Source: an uncultured Fibrobacter sp. (lineage in GTDB: Bacteria; Fibrobacterota; Fibrobacteria; Fibrobacterales; Fibrobacteraceae). Taken from it: DNA of 64,000 bases. Position 1 is the stretch's first letter; the number at the start of each line of letters is the position of its first letter. Location: the NCBI GenBank assembly GCA_934700345.1, contig CAKUXP010000003.1, positions 62,001 through 126,000 of the forward strand, read 5' to 3'. This document shows positions 1 through 9,468 of the stretch, in pieces. A model generated the notes under the pieces. That model had not been told where the DNA came from, made no database searches, and saw nothing but the letters and a program-made list of their open reading frames with translations. The position numbers were made by a program, and so were the translations under genes.

Positions 1-2
1 AA

Positions 3-1334
3 GACGACCCGCTGTTAAAGGCGCTAGTCGAGAGCAAGGCCCCGGTCAAGACTATCTTCGGGAAAAGCTGGGACCTGCATGTAACCGACGTTATCCGAAC
101 GACGCTCGAAGAGAATCTGGACATGATCGAAACTTCCGTCCGGTTTCTCAAGGAATTCTCCGACGAGGTCATCTATGATGCGGAGCACTTCTTTGACGGC
201 TACAAGGCGAACCCTGGCTATGCGATTGAAACGCTCAAGTCCGCTGCCTTAGGCGGTGCGGACTTTATCGTTCTCTGCGATACGAACGGCGGAACGATGC
301 CGTGGGAACTCGAAACGATTCTCCGGGAAGTCCTAGCGAAGATAGGCGTCCCGCTCGGCATCCACGCCCACAATGACAGCGGGGTGGCCGTGGCGAACTC
401 TCTTGTCGCGGTCCGGTCGGGCTTCTCGATGGTCCAGGGCGTCTTGAACGGCTACGGGGAAAGGTGCGGCAACGCGGATCTCACGACAGTCTCCGCGGAT
501 CTGGTATTCAAGATGAAAAAGGCGATATCCTGTGCGGAAAATATGAAGGACCTGCGCAAGGTAAGCCTCGCCCTCGACCAGATTGTAAACATCCCGAGTG
601 ACATCAAGGCTCCCTATGTCGGGGATGCGGCGTTTGCCCACAAGGGAGGTGCGCATATCGACGGCGTGATGAAGGTTTCCCGCAGTTTCGAGCATATCGA
701 TCCCCATGCGGTAGGGAATAGTCGCGTCTTTGTAACGAGCGACCAGGCCGGCGGTTCCCTCGTCGTGGAAAAGATCAAGGAACTTCTCCACGTCGATGTC
801 GATAAGAAGGATCCGAAGGTACAGGAACTTTTGCACCGGATCAAGGAATGCGAAAATGCGGGCTGGCACTTCGACAGCGCGGAAGCGAGTTTCGAAATGC
901 TCGTCTATCGCTCGCTTGGCGTCTTTACGCTTCCGTTCCGGGTGGAAAACTACCGCGTCATCGAGGACAGGACGGAACAGGGGGCAAGCGTTTCGCAGGC
1001 TTCCGTCAAGCTGCATGTCGGAGACGAAATCAGTCACCAGGTCGCCGAGGGCGATGGACCGGTGAACGCTCTCGATGCGGCTCTCCGCAAGGCGCTCGTA
1101 CCTTACTATCCCTACATGAAAAATGTCCGTCTGGACGATTTCAAGGTCCGGGTGCTGGGGTCGAATGTCGGCTCGGACGCCCATGTCCGCGTCTGGACCA
1201 CGTTTGGCGACGAGCGGGATTCCTGGCATGTCGCCGGGGTTTCCACAAATATCATTGAGGCGTCCTGGTTTGCGCTTGTCGATGGGCTTTCATATAAAAT
1301 TTACAAGGAATCCTTGAAGCAAGGAGAAAAGTAA
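3..1334 (+). CDS. cimA: (R)-citramalate synthase, 5' end cut by window edge
   Basis: The reading frame is open from base 3, so the N-terminal acetyl-CoA/pyruvate-binding part lies outside the window. The visible 443 codons hold the back half of an HMGL-like TIM barrel: DAEHFFDGYKANP, the metal-binding HAHND and GYGERCGN, typical of citramalate synthase rather than isopropylmalate synthase, followed by the C-terminal LeuA-type dimer/regulatory domain (about the last 130 residues). The enzyme condenses pyruvate and acetyl-CoA to citramalate, giving 2-oxobutyrate and isoleucine without threonine. Feedback control by isoleucine is usual for the family. hisD begins 4 bases after its stop, so the two are co-transcribed. 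Confidence 0.92.
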   Translation, partial: DDPLLKALVESKAPVKTIFGKSWDLHVTDVIRTTLEENLDMIETSVRFLKEFSDEVIYDAEHFFDGYKANPGYAIETLKSAALGGADFIVLCDTNGGTMPWELETILREVLAKIGVPLGIHAHNDSGVAVANSLVAVRSGFSMVQGVLNGYGERCGNADLTTVSADLVFKMKKAISCAENMKDLRKVSLALDQIVNIPSDIKAPYVGDAAFAHKGGAHIDGVMKVSRSFEHIDPHAVGNSRVFVTSDQAGGSLVVEKIKELLHVDVDKKDPKVQELLHRIKECENAGWHFDSAEASFEMLVYRSLGVFTLPFRVENYRVIEDRTEQGASVSQASVKLHVGDEISHQVAEGDGPVNALDAALRKALVPYYPYMKNVRLDDFKVRVLGSNVGSDAHVRVWTTFGDERDSWHVAGVSTNIIEASWFALVDGLSYKIYKESLKQGEK

Positions 1335-1338
1335 TCGC

Positions 1339-2628
1339 ATGAAGATTCTCAAGGTCAATCAGAGTTCAAAGGAAGTCGATCGCATTTGCGCTCGCGGAGT
1401 CGCTCCGACGGAAGAAATTTACGCCAAGGTCAGGAATATTATGGAAAACGTCCGCAATGGCGGACTTTCCAAAGCGGTTGAATATGCGCAGAAGTTTGAC
1501 GGGCTCAAGGGAACCGACCTGCGCATCGGCGAAAAGTTTCTGAAGGAACAGGCCAAGCGGGTAAACCCGACCCTGGTGAAGGCTTTGCGTACGGCGATTC
1601 GGAATGCGACACGCTTTCATCGACATGAACTGCATGCGATAGGCAGCTTCGCGTTCAAGGGAAAGGACGGCGAAATTTTGGGACAGCGCGTGCGACCGAT
1701 GCGCCGGGTGGGGCTTTATGTTCCGGGCGGGGCGGCTGTCTATCCGAGTACGGTCATCATGAATGCTGTGCCGGCTCTCGTGGCAGGCGTCGAGCAGATC
1801 GTTGTGACTACCCCGGCAAAGGGCGGAATCGATCCGTCGGTTGCGTTTGTCCTTCTCGAACTGGGCATCAAGGAAGTTTATCACATCGGCGGAGCGCAGG
1901 CGATTGCGTTTCTCGCTTACGGTACGAAGGAAATCGAACCTGTCGATAAGATCGTTGGACCGGGAAATGTCTATGCGGCGATAGCGAAGCGTGAAGTTTT
2001 CGGAAAGGTCGATATCGATATGATAGCGGGGCCTTCTGAAATTCTCGTATTGGCCGATTCTTCGTCTAGTCCCGAGTATGTCGCGGTGGATCTGCTGAGT
2101 CAGGCGGAACACGGTTCCGGCTTTGAAGCTTCCATCTGCATCACCGACAGCATGGACTTGGCAAAACGGATTTCGAAGGCGGTCGACGAGCGTGTCAAGG
2201 TTTCTCCGAAGCGCGACCTGCTCGAAAAGGTTCTGGAAAATTTCGGTCGGATCCTGGTCGTCGAAAATTGGGACGACGGCGTTGCGGTCGCGAACCGTAT
2301 CGCTCCGGAACATCTCGAAATCATGACCGAGGATGCGGAAGAGCTTTCGCATCGGATTGTCAATGCCGGCGCTATTTTCATCGGACCGTGGTCAAGCGAA
2401 CCTGTCGGCGACTACTTTGCAGGTCCCGATCATGTCCTCCCGACAAACGGGACGGCGCGCTTTTCTAGCCCTCTCGGCGTCTATGACTTTGCCAAGCGGA
2501 CAAGCATCATCTACTATACGGAAAAGGCGGTCCGCAAGCAGGCAAGGCTTATTGCGGAAATCGCGGAAACGGAAGGCTTCTTCCATCACGCCCAGGCGGT
2601 ACTTGAACGCCTAGACGAAGAAGAGTAG
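1339..2628 (+). CDS. hisD: Histidinol dehydrogenase
   Basis: The 429-residue protein has the normal length of HisD, the zinc- and NAD-dependent enzyme that oxidises L-histidinol to L-histidine in the last two steps of histidine synthesis. It carries the signature region GPGNVYAAIAKREVFG, then DMIAGPSEILVLAD, and the LSQAEH and AGPDHVLPT segments that contribute zinc and catalytic residues. An AAGGAG lies inside the end of cimA upstream of the ATG. No other his gene is adjacent, so the histidine pathway is scattered here. A rho-independent terminator follows. Confidence 0.96.
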   Translation: MKILKVNQSSKEVDRICARGVAPTEEIYAKVRNIMENVRNGGLSKAVEYAQKFDGLKGTDLRIGEKFLKEQAKRVNPTLVKALRTAIRNATRFHRHELHAIGSFAFKGKDGEILGQRVRPMRRVGLYVPGGAAVYPSTVIMNAVPALVAGVEQIVVTTPAKGGIDPSVAFVLLELGIKEVYHIGGAQAIAFLAYGTKEIEPVDKIVGPGNVYAAIAKREVFGKVDIDMIAGPSEILVLADSSSSPEYVAVDLLSQAEHGSGFEASICITDSMDLAKRISKAVDERVKVSPKRDLLEKVLENFGRILVVENWDDGVAVANRIAPEHLEIMTEDAEELSHRIVNAGAIFIGPWSSEPVGDYFAGPDHVLPTNGTARFSSPLGVYDFAKRTSIIYYTEKAVRKQARLIAEIAETEGFFHHAQAVLERLDEEE

Positions 2629-2647
2629 CTTCGCCTTTTTCCTTTTG

Positions 2648-2675
2648 AAGCTCCGGTAAGTCCGGGGCTTTTTTT
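2648..2675 (+). terminator. Rho-independent terminator after hisD
   Basis: AAGCTCCGG and CCGGGGCTT form a 9-bp stem (one G-T pair) with a short loop, followed by a T run. It ends the cimA-hisD unit just before the convergent methyltransferase gene. Confidence 0.8.
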
Positions 2676-2683
2676 GTTGGACT

Positions 2684-3439
2684 CTATTTCCGGTAATTGG
2701 TGCGGATGGCGTAGGAGAGAACGGCGAACGCGCCGGCAACGTTCATGCTGGCCTTTCTACCGGCCATGGGTATCTCGACCTTGATCGAACAGGCTTCCAG
2801 AAGTTCCGGGGAGATTCCCAGTTCTTCGTTGCCGAGGACGACCAGCCCCTTTTCCGGCCAGGAGACGTCTTGGATGGGAAGGGCGTCTTCGCCCGTTTCC
2901 AGTGCGATGATCGCATAGCCTTTTTGGCGGTGCGCCTCGATACATTCTAGCGGCGAATCCCAGCGCCGGTGCAAAATCCATTTTTCGGTTCCGCGGGCCG
3001 CGCTTTTCAGCATGGCGTGGTCGATGCCAGGCGTATAGCCCGAAAGATGGACCGCTTCGAGGCCAAAGCAGTCCACTGATCGAAACAGGGAGCCGACGTT
3101 GAATGCGCTCCGCAGGTTGTGGGCTAGAACGGCATACGGAAGCGACGCCTGGACCGCTTCGCTTCTGTCGCCCGGTTCGCTTTCGAGATAGACGTCCCGC
3201 TCAAAGCCTAGGCCCGCTTCCGTCCGGAAATTCCTGTAGAGTTCGATGAGTTCCGACTGGTTTTTTCCGGCGAGACGCTTTTCGGGAGAAAGCCGTAGCC
3301 ATTCGGCATAATGTTCGTATTCGTTTCGGATCTGCGCCGTGTCGTTTCCGAGCCGCAAAACGAGAATCCGCAAAAGCTCGGCAAACCGCTTCGCTTTTGC
3401 CTGCGGGGCGAGGGCCAGAAATTTGCGTTCGGAATACAT
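2684..3439 (-). CDS. SpoU/TrmH-family RNA 2'-O-methyltransferase
   Basis: A SPOUT-class methyltransferase that uses S-adenosylmethionine to methylate a ribose in tRNA or rRNA. The three SpoU motifs are visible: NLRSAFNVGSLFRSVDCFG, VVLGNEELGIS, and IPMAGRKASMNVAGAFAV at the C-terminus, which form the trefoil knot that binds SAM. The ATG at 3439 (MYSERKFLALA) gives 251 residues and has GGAAAG upstream; a longer open frame to 3670 runs antiparallel-frame through the end of metG and is not supported by composition. The exact RNA target (TrmH, RlmB or other) cannot be told. It lies 22 bases after metG on the same strand, probably co-transcribed. Confidence 0.85.
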   Translation of the reverse strand: MYSERKFLALAPQAKAKRFAELLRILVLRLGNDTAQIRNEYEHYAEWLRLSPEKRLAGKNQSELIELYRNFRTEAGLGFERDVYLESEPGDRSEAVQASLPYAVLAHNLRSAFNVGSLFRSVDCFGLEAVHLSGYTPGIDHAMLKSAARGTEKWILHRRWDSPLECIEAHRQKGYAIIALETGEDALPIQDVSWPEKGLVVLGNEELGISPELLEACSIKVEIPMAGRKASMNVAGAFAVLSYAIRTNYRK

Positions 3440-3461
3440 GGGCTTTCCGCAAAAAGACGCG

Positions 3462-5552
3462 TCAATGAACCTTTGCTCCGTCCTGGATGTCGCAGGTGAC
3501 CGCCTTGCCGGAAACTTCGAGAACGCTTTCTCCGCAGACGACCGCCTTGCCTCGGGCTTCAAGCGAAATCTTTTCGAAATCCTTGAGCTTGAGAATGCGC
3601 CCATCCGTCGATGGCGAAATTCCCCGGAACGTGGCGCGGTCCCCGGGCTTTGCGCCTTCCGGCGGCGCAAGAAGTCTGCACACGTGCTCTTCGTCGGTGT
3701 CGCCTGCGAAAAGCATTCCGTTACTCATGATGCCGCGGAGCGGAGCCGGTTTCAGGTTCGCAAAGAGCACGATCATCCGGTCTTTCAGCTCTTCGGGCGA
3801 GTAGCTGCTTTTTAATCCGGAACAGATTGTCCGCGGTTCGGGTTCGCCGGCATCCACTTTCAGGACATAGAGCGATGTCGCGTCGGGGTGGTCGTTCACT
3901 TCGAGAATTTGAGCCACGCGGATGTCCATCTCGGCGGGGACGCTTTCGGCTGCTAGTGGCTTGTTCTGCTTCGGTTTCGGGGAGGCTTCCGCCGTCTTGG
4001 CATCTTCGACGATTCGCGGGAATAGCGCCGAACCTTCGCCGAATCTTTCTCCGCCATGAAACTTTCCCCAGGCGAGATCGCGGACGCCTTCGAGCGACGT
4101 TCCGAGCATCGCGAGGCCTTCGGCACTCTTGGTCGGGATGACCGGGAAGAGGAAGCTGAGCGCGATGCGGACCGCTTCTGCGGAAACGAAGAGAACCGTG
4201 GCGAGTTCTTCCTTTTTCGAGGCGTCCTTGGCGAGTTTCCAGGGAGCCTTCTGTTCTAGGTAGCGGTTCACCGCGCGGACGAGCGAGAGGGTTTCCTCGA
4301 CGGCTTGCGAGAGCTTGACGCTTTCGAGAAGCTCGGGAACGGTTTCCGTTAACCTGTTGGCAATTTCCTGCACGCAGGTTTCTTCGGCACCGAATGTTCC
4401 GGGCTTCGGGAGCGTTCCTTCAAAGTTCGTGAGGACCAGGCGGTGGACGCGGTTCAGCACGTTACCGAGGTCGTTTGCGAGATCGCTGTTGATGCGGCGC
4501 ACGAAGCCTTCGTGGGTAAAGCTCGCATCCTGTCCGACGACCATATCCCGGGCGAGGTAGTAGCGGAACGCATCGACACCGTATTTTTCCATGTATTCCA
4601 TCGGGTTTACGACGTTTCCCGTCGTTTTGCTCATCTTGTCGTTTCCGACGAGCCACCAGCCGTGGGCGAGAATATGCTTCGGGAGCGGAAATCCAAGTGC
4701 GAAGAGCATCGTCGGCCAATAGACGCTGTGCGTCGTGATGATATCCTTCCCGACGAGATGATACGTCGCAGGCCAGATGGTTTCGCCGTCCGGGTAGCTT
4801 CTTTTCGGGACGAGGTTTCCCTTCTCGTCGATTTTCATCACCGCGCTGACATAATTCAGCAGGGCATCGAACCAGACGTATGTCACGTAGTCCTTGTCGA
4901 ACGGCAGGGGAATTCCCCAGCTGAGGCGAGCCTTCGGGCGGCTGATGCAAAGGTCGTTCAGCGGTTGCTTCAAAAATCCGCGGATCTCGTTCCAGCGGTA
5001 GTCCGGGACAATCCAGTCCTTGTGGCTTTCCAGGTATTCGATGAGACGCTCCTGGTACTTTCCCATCTTGAAAAAGTAATTCTTTTCCTTGATCCAATCG
5101 ACCGGGCGGTGGCTGATGGGGTCGCAGCCGTTTTCGTCGAGTTCGTCCTGCGTGAAGAAACGTTCCTCGCCGACGGAGTACCAGCCTTCGTATTCCTTGG
5201 AGTAGATTTCGCCCTTGTCCCAGAGCATCTGCAGGCAGTCGCTCACGAATTTTTTGTGGTCGGCATCGGTTGTGCGGATAAAGTAATCGTAGTCGATGCC
5301 CATTTTTTTCCAGAGGTCCTTGAAGCGCAGGTTGTATTCGTCAACGTGTTCCTGCGGGGAGACTCCGCGCTTTTCGGCGGCCCGCTGGACCTTTTGCCCG
5401 TGCTCGTCGGTGCCGGTGAGGAAGAAAGTCTGGTATCCCAGGAGCTTGTGGAACCGCGTGAGAATGTCGGCGAGAACGGTCGTATAGGAATGCCCAATGT
5501 GCGGGGCGTCATTTACATAGTAGATAGGAGTGGTGACGTAAAAATTCTTCAT
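3462..5552 (-). CDS. metG: Methionyl-tRNA synthetase with C-terminal tRNA-binding domain
   Basis: A class I aminoacyl-tRNA synthetase of 696 residues charging tRNA-Met. The HIGH motif is at residues 18-21 and the KMSKS-type loop (NDKMSKTTGN) near residue 305. The last roughly 115 residues are an EMAP/Trbp111-like OB-fold tRNA-binding domain (begins near AEMDIRVAQILEVNDHPDA), normal for long bacterial MetG. A linker (KPKQNKP) separates it from the anticodon-binding helical domain. The gene is followed closely by the SpoU methyltransferase. Confidence 0.96.
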   Translation of the reverse strand: MKNFYVTTPIYYVNDAPHIGHSYTTVLADILTRFHKLLGYQTFFLTGTDEHGQKVQRAAEKRGVSPQEHVDEYNLRFKDLWKKMGIDYDYFIRTTDADHKKFVSDCLQMLWDKGEIYSKEYEGWYSVGEERFFTQDELDENGCDPISHRPVDWIKEKNYFFKMGKYQERLIEYLESHKDWIVPDYRWNEIRGFLKQPLNDLCISRPKARLSWGIPLPFDKDYVTYVWFDALLNYVSAVMKIDEKGNLVPKRSYPDGETIWPATYHLVGKDIITTHSVYWPTMLFALGFPLPKHILAHGWWLVGNDKMSKTTGNVVNPMEYMEKYGVDAFRYYLARDMVVGQDASFTHEGFVRRINSDLANDLGNVLNRVHRLVLTNFEGTLPKPGTFGAEETCVQEIANRLTETVPELLESVKLSQAVEETLSLVRAVNRYLEQKAPWKLAKDASKKEELATVLFVSAEAVRIALSFLFPVIPTKSAEGLAMLGTSLEGVRDLAWGKFHGGERFGEGSALFPRIVEDAKTAEASPKPKQNKPLAAESVPAEMDIRVAQILEVNDHPDATSLYVLKVDAGEPEPRTICSGLKSSYSPEELKDRMIVLFANLKPAPLRGIMSNGMLFAGDTDEEHVCRLLAPPEGAKPGDRATFRGISPSTDGRILKLKDFEKISLEARGKAVVCGESVLEVSGKAVTCDIQDGAKVH

Positions 5553-5730
5553 ACCTAAAAAAATAGAAAATGGGAATTGACTGGGAAGTATGAGCAGAGC
5601 TTAGTCGGGAGAACTTAGAGCTTGGAACGGTTGTCTTCTAAGAAAATGAGGAACTAGGAATGAGGAATTGAAAATCGTCCCTGCGAAGCGAGCTGCATTT
5701 TGTCTCACGTCATTCCGAAAGAGTCGTAGA

Positions 5731-5779
5731 GAATCCCTAATCCCTAATCCCTAATCCAGTTCGCTAGGCTGTCAATTCC
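5731..5779 (-). repeat. Intergenic repeat copy A (CCTAATC tandem plus conserved flank)
   Basis: Three tandem CCCTAAT units followed by CCAGTTCGCTAGGCTGTCAA. Read on the minus strand it matches the copy at 20503-20558 (GGAATTGAC, CTAGCGAA, then TTAGGGATTAGGG). It lies in the gap 5553-5789 between metG and the DUF1846 gene, where I see no gene. Confidence 0.6.
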
Positions 5780-5789
5780 TTATTCCTGT

Positions 5790-7274
5790 TTACTCGTGGT
5801 AGAGCTTTGCCGTCTGGTATTTGGGTGCGGTCGTGAGGTTTACCCGCAGGCGGCGGAAAACATCGACATCGACCTGGGCGAGGATGACGCTCGCATGGAG
5901 CTCGGCATGCTTCAGTTCCGGGAGCTTTTCGAGAGCCCGCTTTGCGTTTTCGTCGGAAAGGGCGCAGACGGAAAGTGCGACAAGGACCTCGTCTGTGTGG
6001 AGCCTCGGATTCTTGTGCCCGAGCTGCCTGGTTTTCAGATCCTGGATCGGTTCGATGACGTTTGGCGAGAGCAGCTGGCAATCGTCCGGGAGATTCGCTA
6101 GGTGTTTTAACGCGTTGAGAAGCATCGACGAGCACGCTCCGAGCAGGGAAGTGGTCTTGCCGGTGACAATCGCTCCGTCGTGTAGTTCGATGGCGACAGC
6201 GGGACCGCCTGTTTCAAGCGCCTTCTTTTCGGCGACGACCGCAACCTTTCGGTCTTCGGACTTGATGTGCGCCTGTTCCATGAGAAGCTTTAGCTTATAG
6301 ACCTGATCTTTCTCGGCGTGGCCCTTTCGGACCAGACAGAGTGCGTTGTAGTAGCGTCGGATGATTTCCGCGTTGGCGGCTTCTTTAACCGCCGCGTCGT
6401 CGATAATGCAGTTGCCTGCCATGTTCACTCCCATGTCCGTCGGGGACTTGTAGGGAGAGGTTCCCATGATGCGGTGGAAAATCGCGTTCAGGACGGGGAA
6501 GATTTCCACGTCTCGGTTGTAATTCACGGTCGTCTTCCCGTAGGCTTCCAGATGGAACGGGTCGATCATGTTCACGTCGTTCAGGTCCGCGGTGGCGGCT
6601 TCGTAGGCGAGGTTCACCGGATGCTTGAGCGGAATGTTCCAGATAGGGAAGGTTTCGAACTTGGCATAGCCCGCCTTGACGCCGTGCTTGTTTTCGTGGT
6701 AGAGCTGCGAAAGGCAGACAGCCATCTTTCCGCTGCCGGGACCGGGAGCCGTCACCACGACCAGCTCGCGGGAGGTTTCCACGAATTCGTTCTTGCCGTA
6801 GCCGTCGTCGCTCACGATGAGCGGAATATCCGAAGGGTATCCGGCGATGGGGTAGTGCCTGTAAACCTTCAGCCCCAGGTCTTCGAGCTTTTTCTGGTAG
6901 GCGATGGCGCTTGCCTGGTTTTCGAAGCGGGTCAGCACGACGCTGCTCACGTAAAGCCCGTAGTCGCGGAACGCGTCGATGAGCCGCAGAACATCCATGT
7001 CGTAGGTGATACCGAGGTCGCCGCGTACCTTGTTCTTCTCGATGTCTCCTGCATGGATCGTTATGATGATTTCCGCCTTGTCCTTCAGCTTTTCTAGCAT
7101 CCGGATCTTGCTGTCGGGAGCGAAACCCGGAAGAACGCGGGACGCGTGGAAGTCGTCGAACAGTTTTCCGCCGAATTCCATGTAGAGCTTTCCGCCGAAC
7201 TGGGCGATCCGTTCCGCAATCTTTTCGGACTGCATCTTGAGATAGGCGTCGTTGTCAAAACCGATTTTATACAT
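5790..7274 (-). CDS. DUF1846 family protein
   Basis: A 494-residue protein matching the DUF1846 family by its start (MYKIGFDNDAYLKMQSEKI) and the run KLYMEFGGKLFDDFHASRVL. Family members are widespread in anaerobes; a precise reaction is not established to my knowledge. The segment VVVTAPGPGSGKMAVCLSQL contains a P-loop-like GPGSGK, suggesting nucleotide binding. The ATG at 7274 is preferred over an upstream one at 7301 because it begins the conserved N-terminus and has AAGGG about 12 bases upstream. A TATATTTG box lies 25 bases before it. It appears to be a single-gene unit. Confidence 0.85.
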   Translation of the reverse strand: MYKIGFDNDAYLKMQSEKIAERIAQFGGKLYMEFGGKLFDDFHASRVLPGFAPDSKIRMLEKLKDKAEIIITIHAGDIEKNKVRGDLGITYDMDVLRLIDAFRDYGLYVSSVVLTRFENQASAIAYQKKLEDLGLKVYRHYPIAGYPSDIPLIVSDDGYGKNEFVETSRELVVVTAPGPGSGKMAVCLSQLYHENKHGVKAGYAKFETFPIWNIPLKHPVNLAYEAATADLNDVNMIDPFHLEAYGKTTVNYNRDVEIFPVLNAIFHRIMGTSPYKSPTDMGVNMAGNCIIDDAAVKEAANAEIIRRYYNALCLVRKGHAEKDQVYKLKLLMEQAHIKSEDRKVAVVAEKKALETGGPAVAIELHDGAIVTGKTTSLLGACSSMLLNALKHLANLPDDCQLLSPNVIEPIQDLKTRQLGHKNPRLHTDEVLVALSVCALSDENAKRALEKLPELKHAELHASVILAQVDVDVFRRLRVNLTTAPKYQTAKLYHE

Positions 7275-7298
7275 AAGCGAAAACCCTTGATTTGGGCA

Positions 7299-7306
7299 CA
7301 AATATA
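7299..7306 (-). promoter_or_regulatory. TATATTTG promoter-like box upstream of DUF1846 gene
   Basis: TATATTTG on the minus strand, matching the TAnnTTTG box known from Bacteroidetes promoters, 25 bases before the start codon. The same box recurs upstream of many genes in this window. Confidence 0.5.
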
Positions 7307-7410
7307 GTTTTTAACGGAAAGTTCTGTCTGTTGTGGAAGAACGCTTTGTTTTTTTTGATTCGGGGCTTTGGCGAAAAATAAACAAAGTCATTCCCTAGTA
7401 CGCTTCCTCG

Positions 7411-7440
7411 TCATTCCCGTGCTATGACACGGGATCCAGC
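7411..7440. repeat. REP-like palindromic intergenic element
   Basis: CCCGTG and CACGGG form a hairpin inside TCATTCCCGTGC...GGATCCAGC, the usual look of a bacterial REP-like repeat. It lies in the 7307-7577 gap between divergent/convergent units, where no gene is seen. Confidence 0.45.
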
Positions 7441-7577
7441 ATTTGAAGTATTGAGAATTGTCGCTTTGATATTGCCTTGGATATGGAGCTTAGGGCTTCG
7501 CTAATGGATAGACTCCGGAAGATGTCCTTATATAATCCGCATCAAGCTTTCCGTTTAATGAAGCATAGACCCAGACT

Positions 7578-9158
7578 TTACTCCGCAATCTCCCATTTCA
7601 AAAGAGGAAACCCTTCGTTGGAATTTTCAACTAAAACAAAACCGTCTCCGAGCAGCTCTAGAAAACCGACCGTCCTCATTTCTTCTTCGGTCTTGGCTGT
7701 CGCGAACCCGCCTCCGTCATTGATTCCGAAGGGATCCTGTTTGCCTTGGGCTAGGTAATAGTAATCTGCCATGGTGGTGTTGTAGTTTTGGCCTATCATG
7801 ATGCCGACGTTTTCGTCTCCATCGACTTTGCCGGTAGTGTAGGCGGAACTGGTGACGCCTTCCTGGTTATACCCGATGATTCCGCCGACGTTTTTTGAAC
7901 CGAAAACTTTACCGGTGTTATACAGGGATGATGTGGTGGAATAACCGGAGTATCCGATGATACCCGCAGTGCTGATCTTGCCTTCGACGTTTCCTGTGTT
8001 GCCAGCGTTAGACAGATTGGCGTAACACGCAGCGCCGATGATTCCGGCTGTTCCGTTTTCTCCCGTGATGTTGCTTGAATTGAGAGCGTAGTTGATAGAA
8101 CCGCAGGAATACGAACCTAAACAGTAGATGGATCCGGCTGATATCGTTAAGATACCGCCGCAATGTCCTGCGACGCCGCCGACAAAATGCTTTCCCGAAA
8201 CCTTTCCGCTGTTCTTGACCTTCTTGATGTTGTTTTTGGAGTAGGAACCGATTCCGCCGATGATTCCGCCGACGAGATGCTGTCCGTTGATTTCGGCCTT
8301 GTTGTCCGCTCCGGTTATCGAGACGGCTGCGGCACATCCGGCAATGCCGCCGACATTGTCTTTCCCGGTGACAACGCCCTTGTTCGATACATCATTAAGG
8401 ATGGAATTATATTTGTATTGCTTTTCTTCTGTTTTGCCGACAACGCCGCCTACGCATTCGTCGGTTCCTGTGACGCTCGCTTCGTTTTCTGCGTTCTCGA
8501 TTGTGCCGACATTGTATCCGACGACGCCTGCCGTATATTTTCCGCCTTTGATCCAGGAATTTTTTATGGAAACGTTTTGGACGATTCCCGATACGTTTCC
8601 AAAGAGTCCGTTGTGGGTGCTGGAAGTGTTGATGAAGATGCCGCTTACGGAATGGCCGTCTCCGTCGAAGTGAGTGGCGAAGCTAACCGTGGAATTTCCG
8701 ATGGGTGTCCACTTGATGAGCTTCGCGGAGTCTGCGCTTAGCGCTCCATTTCCGTCGATGAGCTTTTCTTCGTGAAGGATGATGTCTGCGCCTAGCTTGA
8801 AATAAGAGTCCGCATTGTAATTGGAATCTTTTGCCCCAACAATAAAGGAAAGCTTTGCCAACTGTTCGGCTGTCAAGATGATGTAGGGGCTCAGCCTTGT
8901 CCCGTGACCGCAGGCGAATTCCTTTGCCGTTGAGCCGTCCCATGCCTTGCCGGATTTTCCTTGGCAAGTTTCCTTTTCATCGTCATCGTTTGTGCTCGAT
9001 GAAGAATCTTTTATGATTGAACTAGAAGAGTTGTCTCCTTTGGCAGAACTCGAACTTTCTGCAAAATCTTCATTGCCATCGATTGGGGTTGTTGAACTGG
9101 AACAAGCCTCTATCCCGAACATGAGCAGAAATGTGGCTAGTATCGTTATCCCTTTCAT
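7578..9158 (-). CDS. GLUG-repeat surface lipoprotein
   Basis: A 526-residue secreted lipoprotein of unknown role. It starts with a lipoprotein signal peptide ending FGIEACSSS (lipidated Cys at residue 19), then a Ser/Asp-rich linker (residues about 20-60) typical of Fibrobacter surface proteins. From about residue 85 the protein is made of repeated short segments ending in GGIIGY, GGVVG or AGIIGA, the pattern of GLUG repeats that build a beta-helix in surface adhesins and proteases. No catalytic motif was seen; an adhesin or fibre-contact role is inference. A TATATTTAG box precedes the gene. Confidence 0.8.
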   Translation of the reverse strand: MKGITILATFLLMFGIEACSSSTTPIDGNEDFAESSSSAKGDNSSSSIIKDSSSSTNDDDEKETCQGKSGKAWDGSTAKEFACGHGTRLSPYIILTAEQLAKLSFIVGAKDSNYNADSYFKLGADIILHEEKLIDGNGALSADSAKLIKWTPIGNSTVSFATHFDGDGHSVSGIFINTSSTHNGLFGNVSGIVQNVSIKNSWIKGGKYTAGVVGYNVGTIENAENEASVTGTDECVGGVVGKTEEKQYKYNSILNDVSNKGVVTGKDNVGGIAGCAAAVSITGADNKAEINGQHLVGGIIGGIGSYSKNNIKKVKNSGKVSGKHFVGGVAGHCGGILTISAGSIYCLGSYSCGSINYALNSSNITGENGTAGIIGAACYANLSNAGNTGNVEGKISTAGIIGYSGYSTTSSLYNTGKVFGSKNVGGIIGYNQEGVTSSAYTTGKVDGDENVGIMIGQNYNTTMADYYYLAQGKQDPFGINDGGGFATAKTEEEMRTVGFLELLGDGFVLVENSNEGFPLLKWEIAE

Positions 9159-9193
9159 GATTTACTCCACCTAAAAATTATTGGAATGGCTTT

Positions 9194-9202
9194 CTAAATA
9201 TA
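9194..9202 (-). promoter_or_regulatory. TATATTTAG promoter-like box upstream of GLUG lipoprotein
   Basis: Minus-strand TATATTTAG about 36 bases before the lipoprotein start, a variant of the recurring TAnnTTTG box. Confidence 0.4.
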
Positions 9203-9468
9203 AATAAACTTTCCGAGAAATAAGATTTCCTTTTCGAACTTGTTCTCGTGGACTTCGAAAATTTTTTGTTTGGCGATTTCCGACAGATTGTAGATTTGCT
9301 GTACGGTTGTTTTATCGATGCGGAGAGGACGCAAACTCAACATCAAAAAAATGTCGCCTGGCAAGCGACCGTATTTCGTTGCCGAGCAGTTATTATTTTA
9401 CCGGTTATTCTAGCTAAAGCGGTTTTTTATGGCATTAAAATTTAACCATTGGCGTTTTCATCGCATAA

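Noticed and set aside
333..1229. Long open frame antisense to cimA
   Set aside because: Shadow of the conserved cimA frame; no family resemblance.
2684..3670. 328-residue version of the SpoU methyltransferase
   Set aside because: The extra N-terminus reads an alternative frame of metG; conservation and the ribosome-binding site support the start at 3439.
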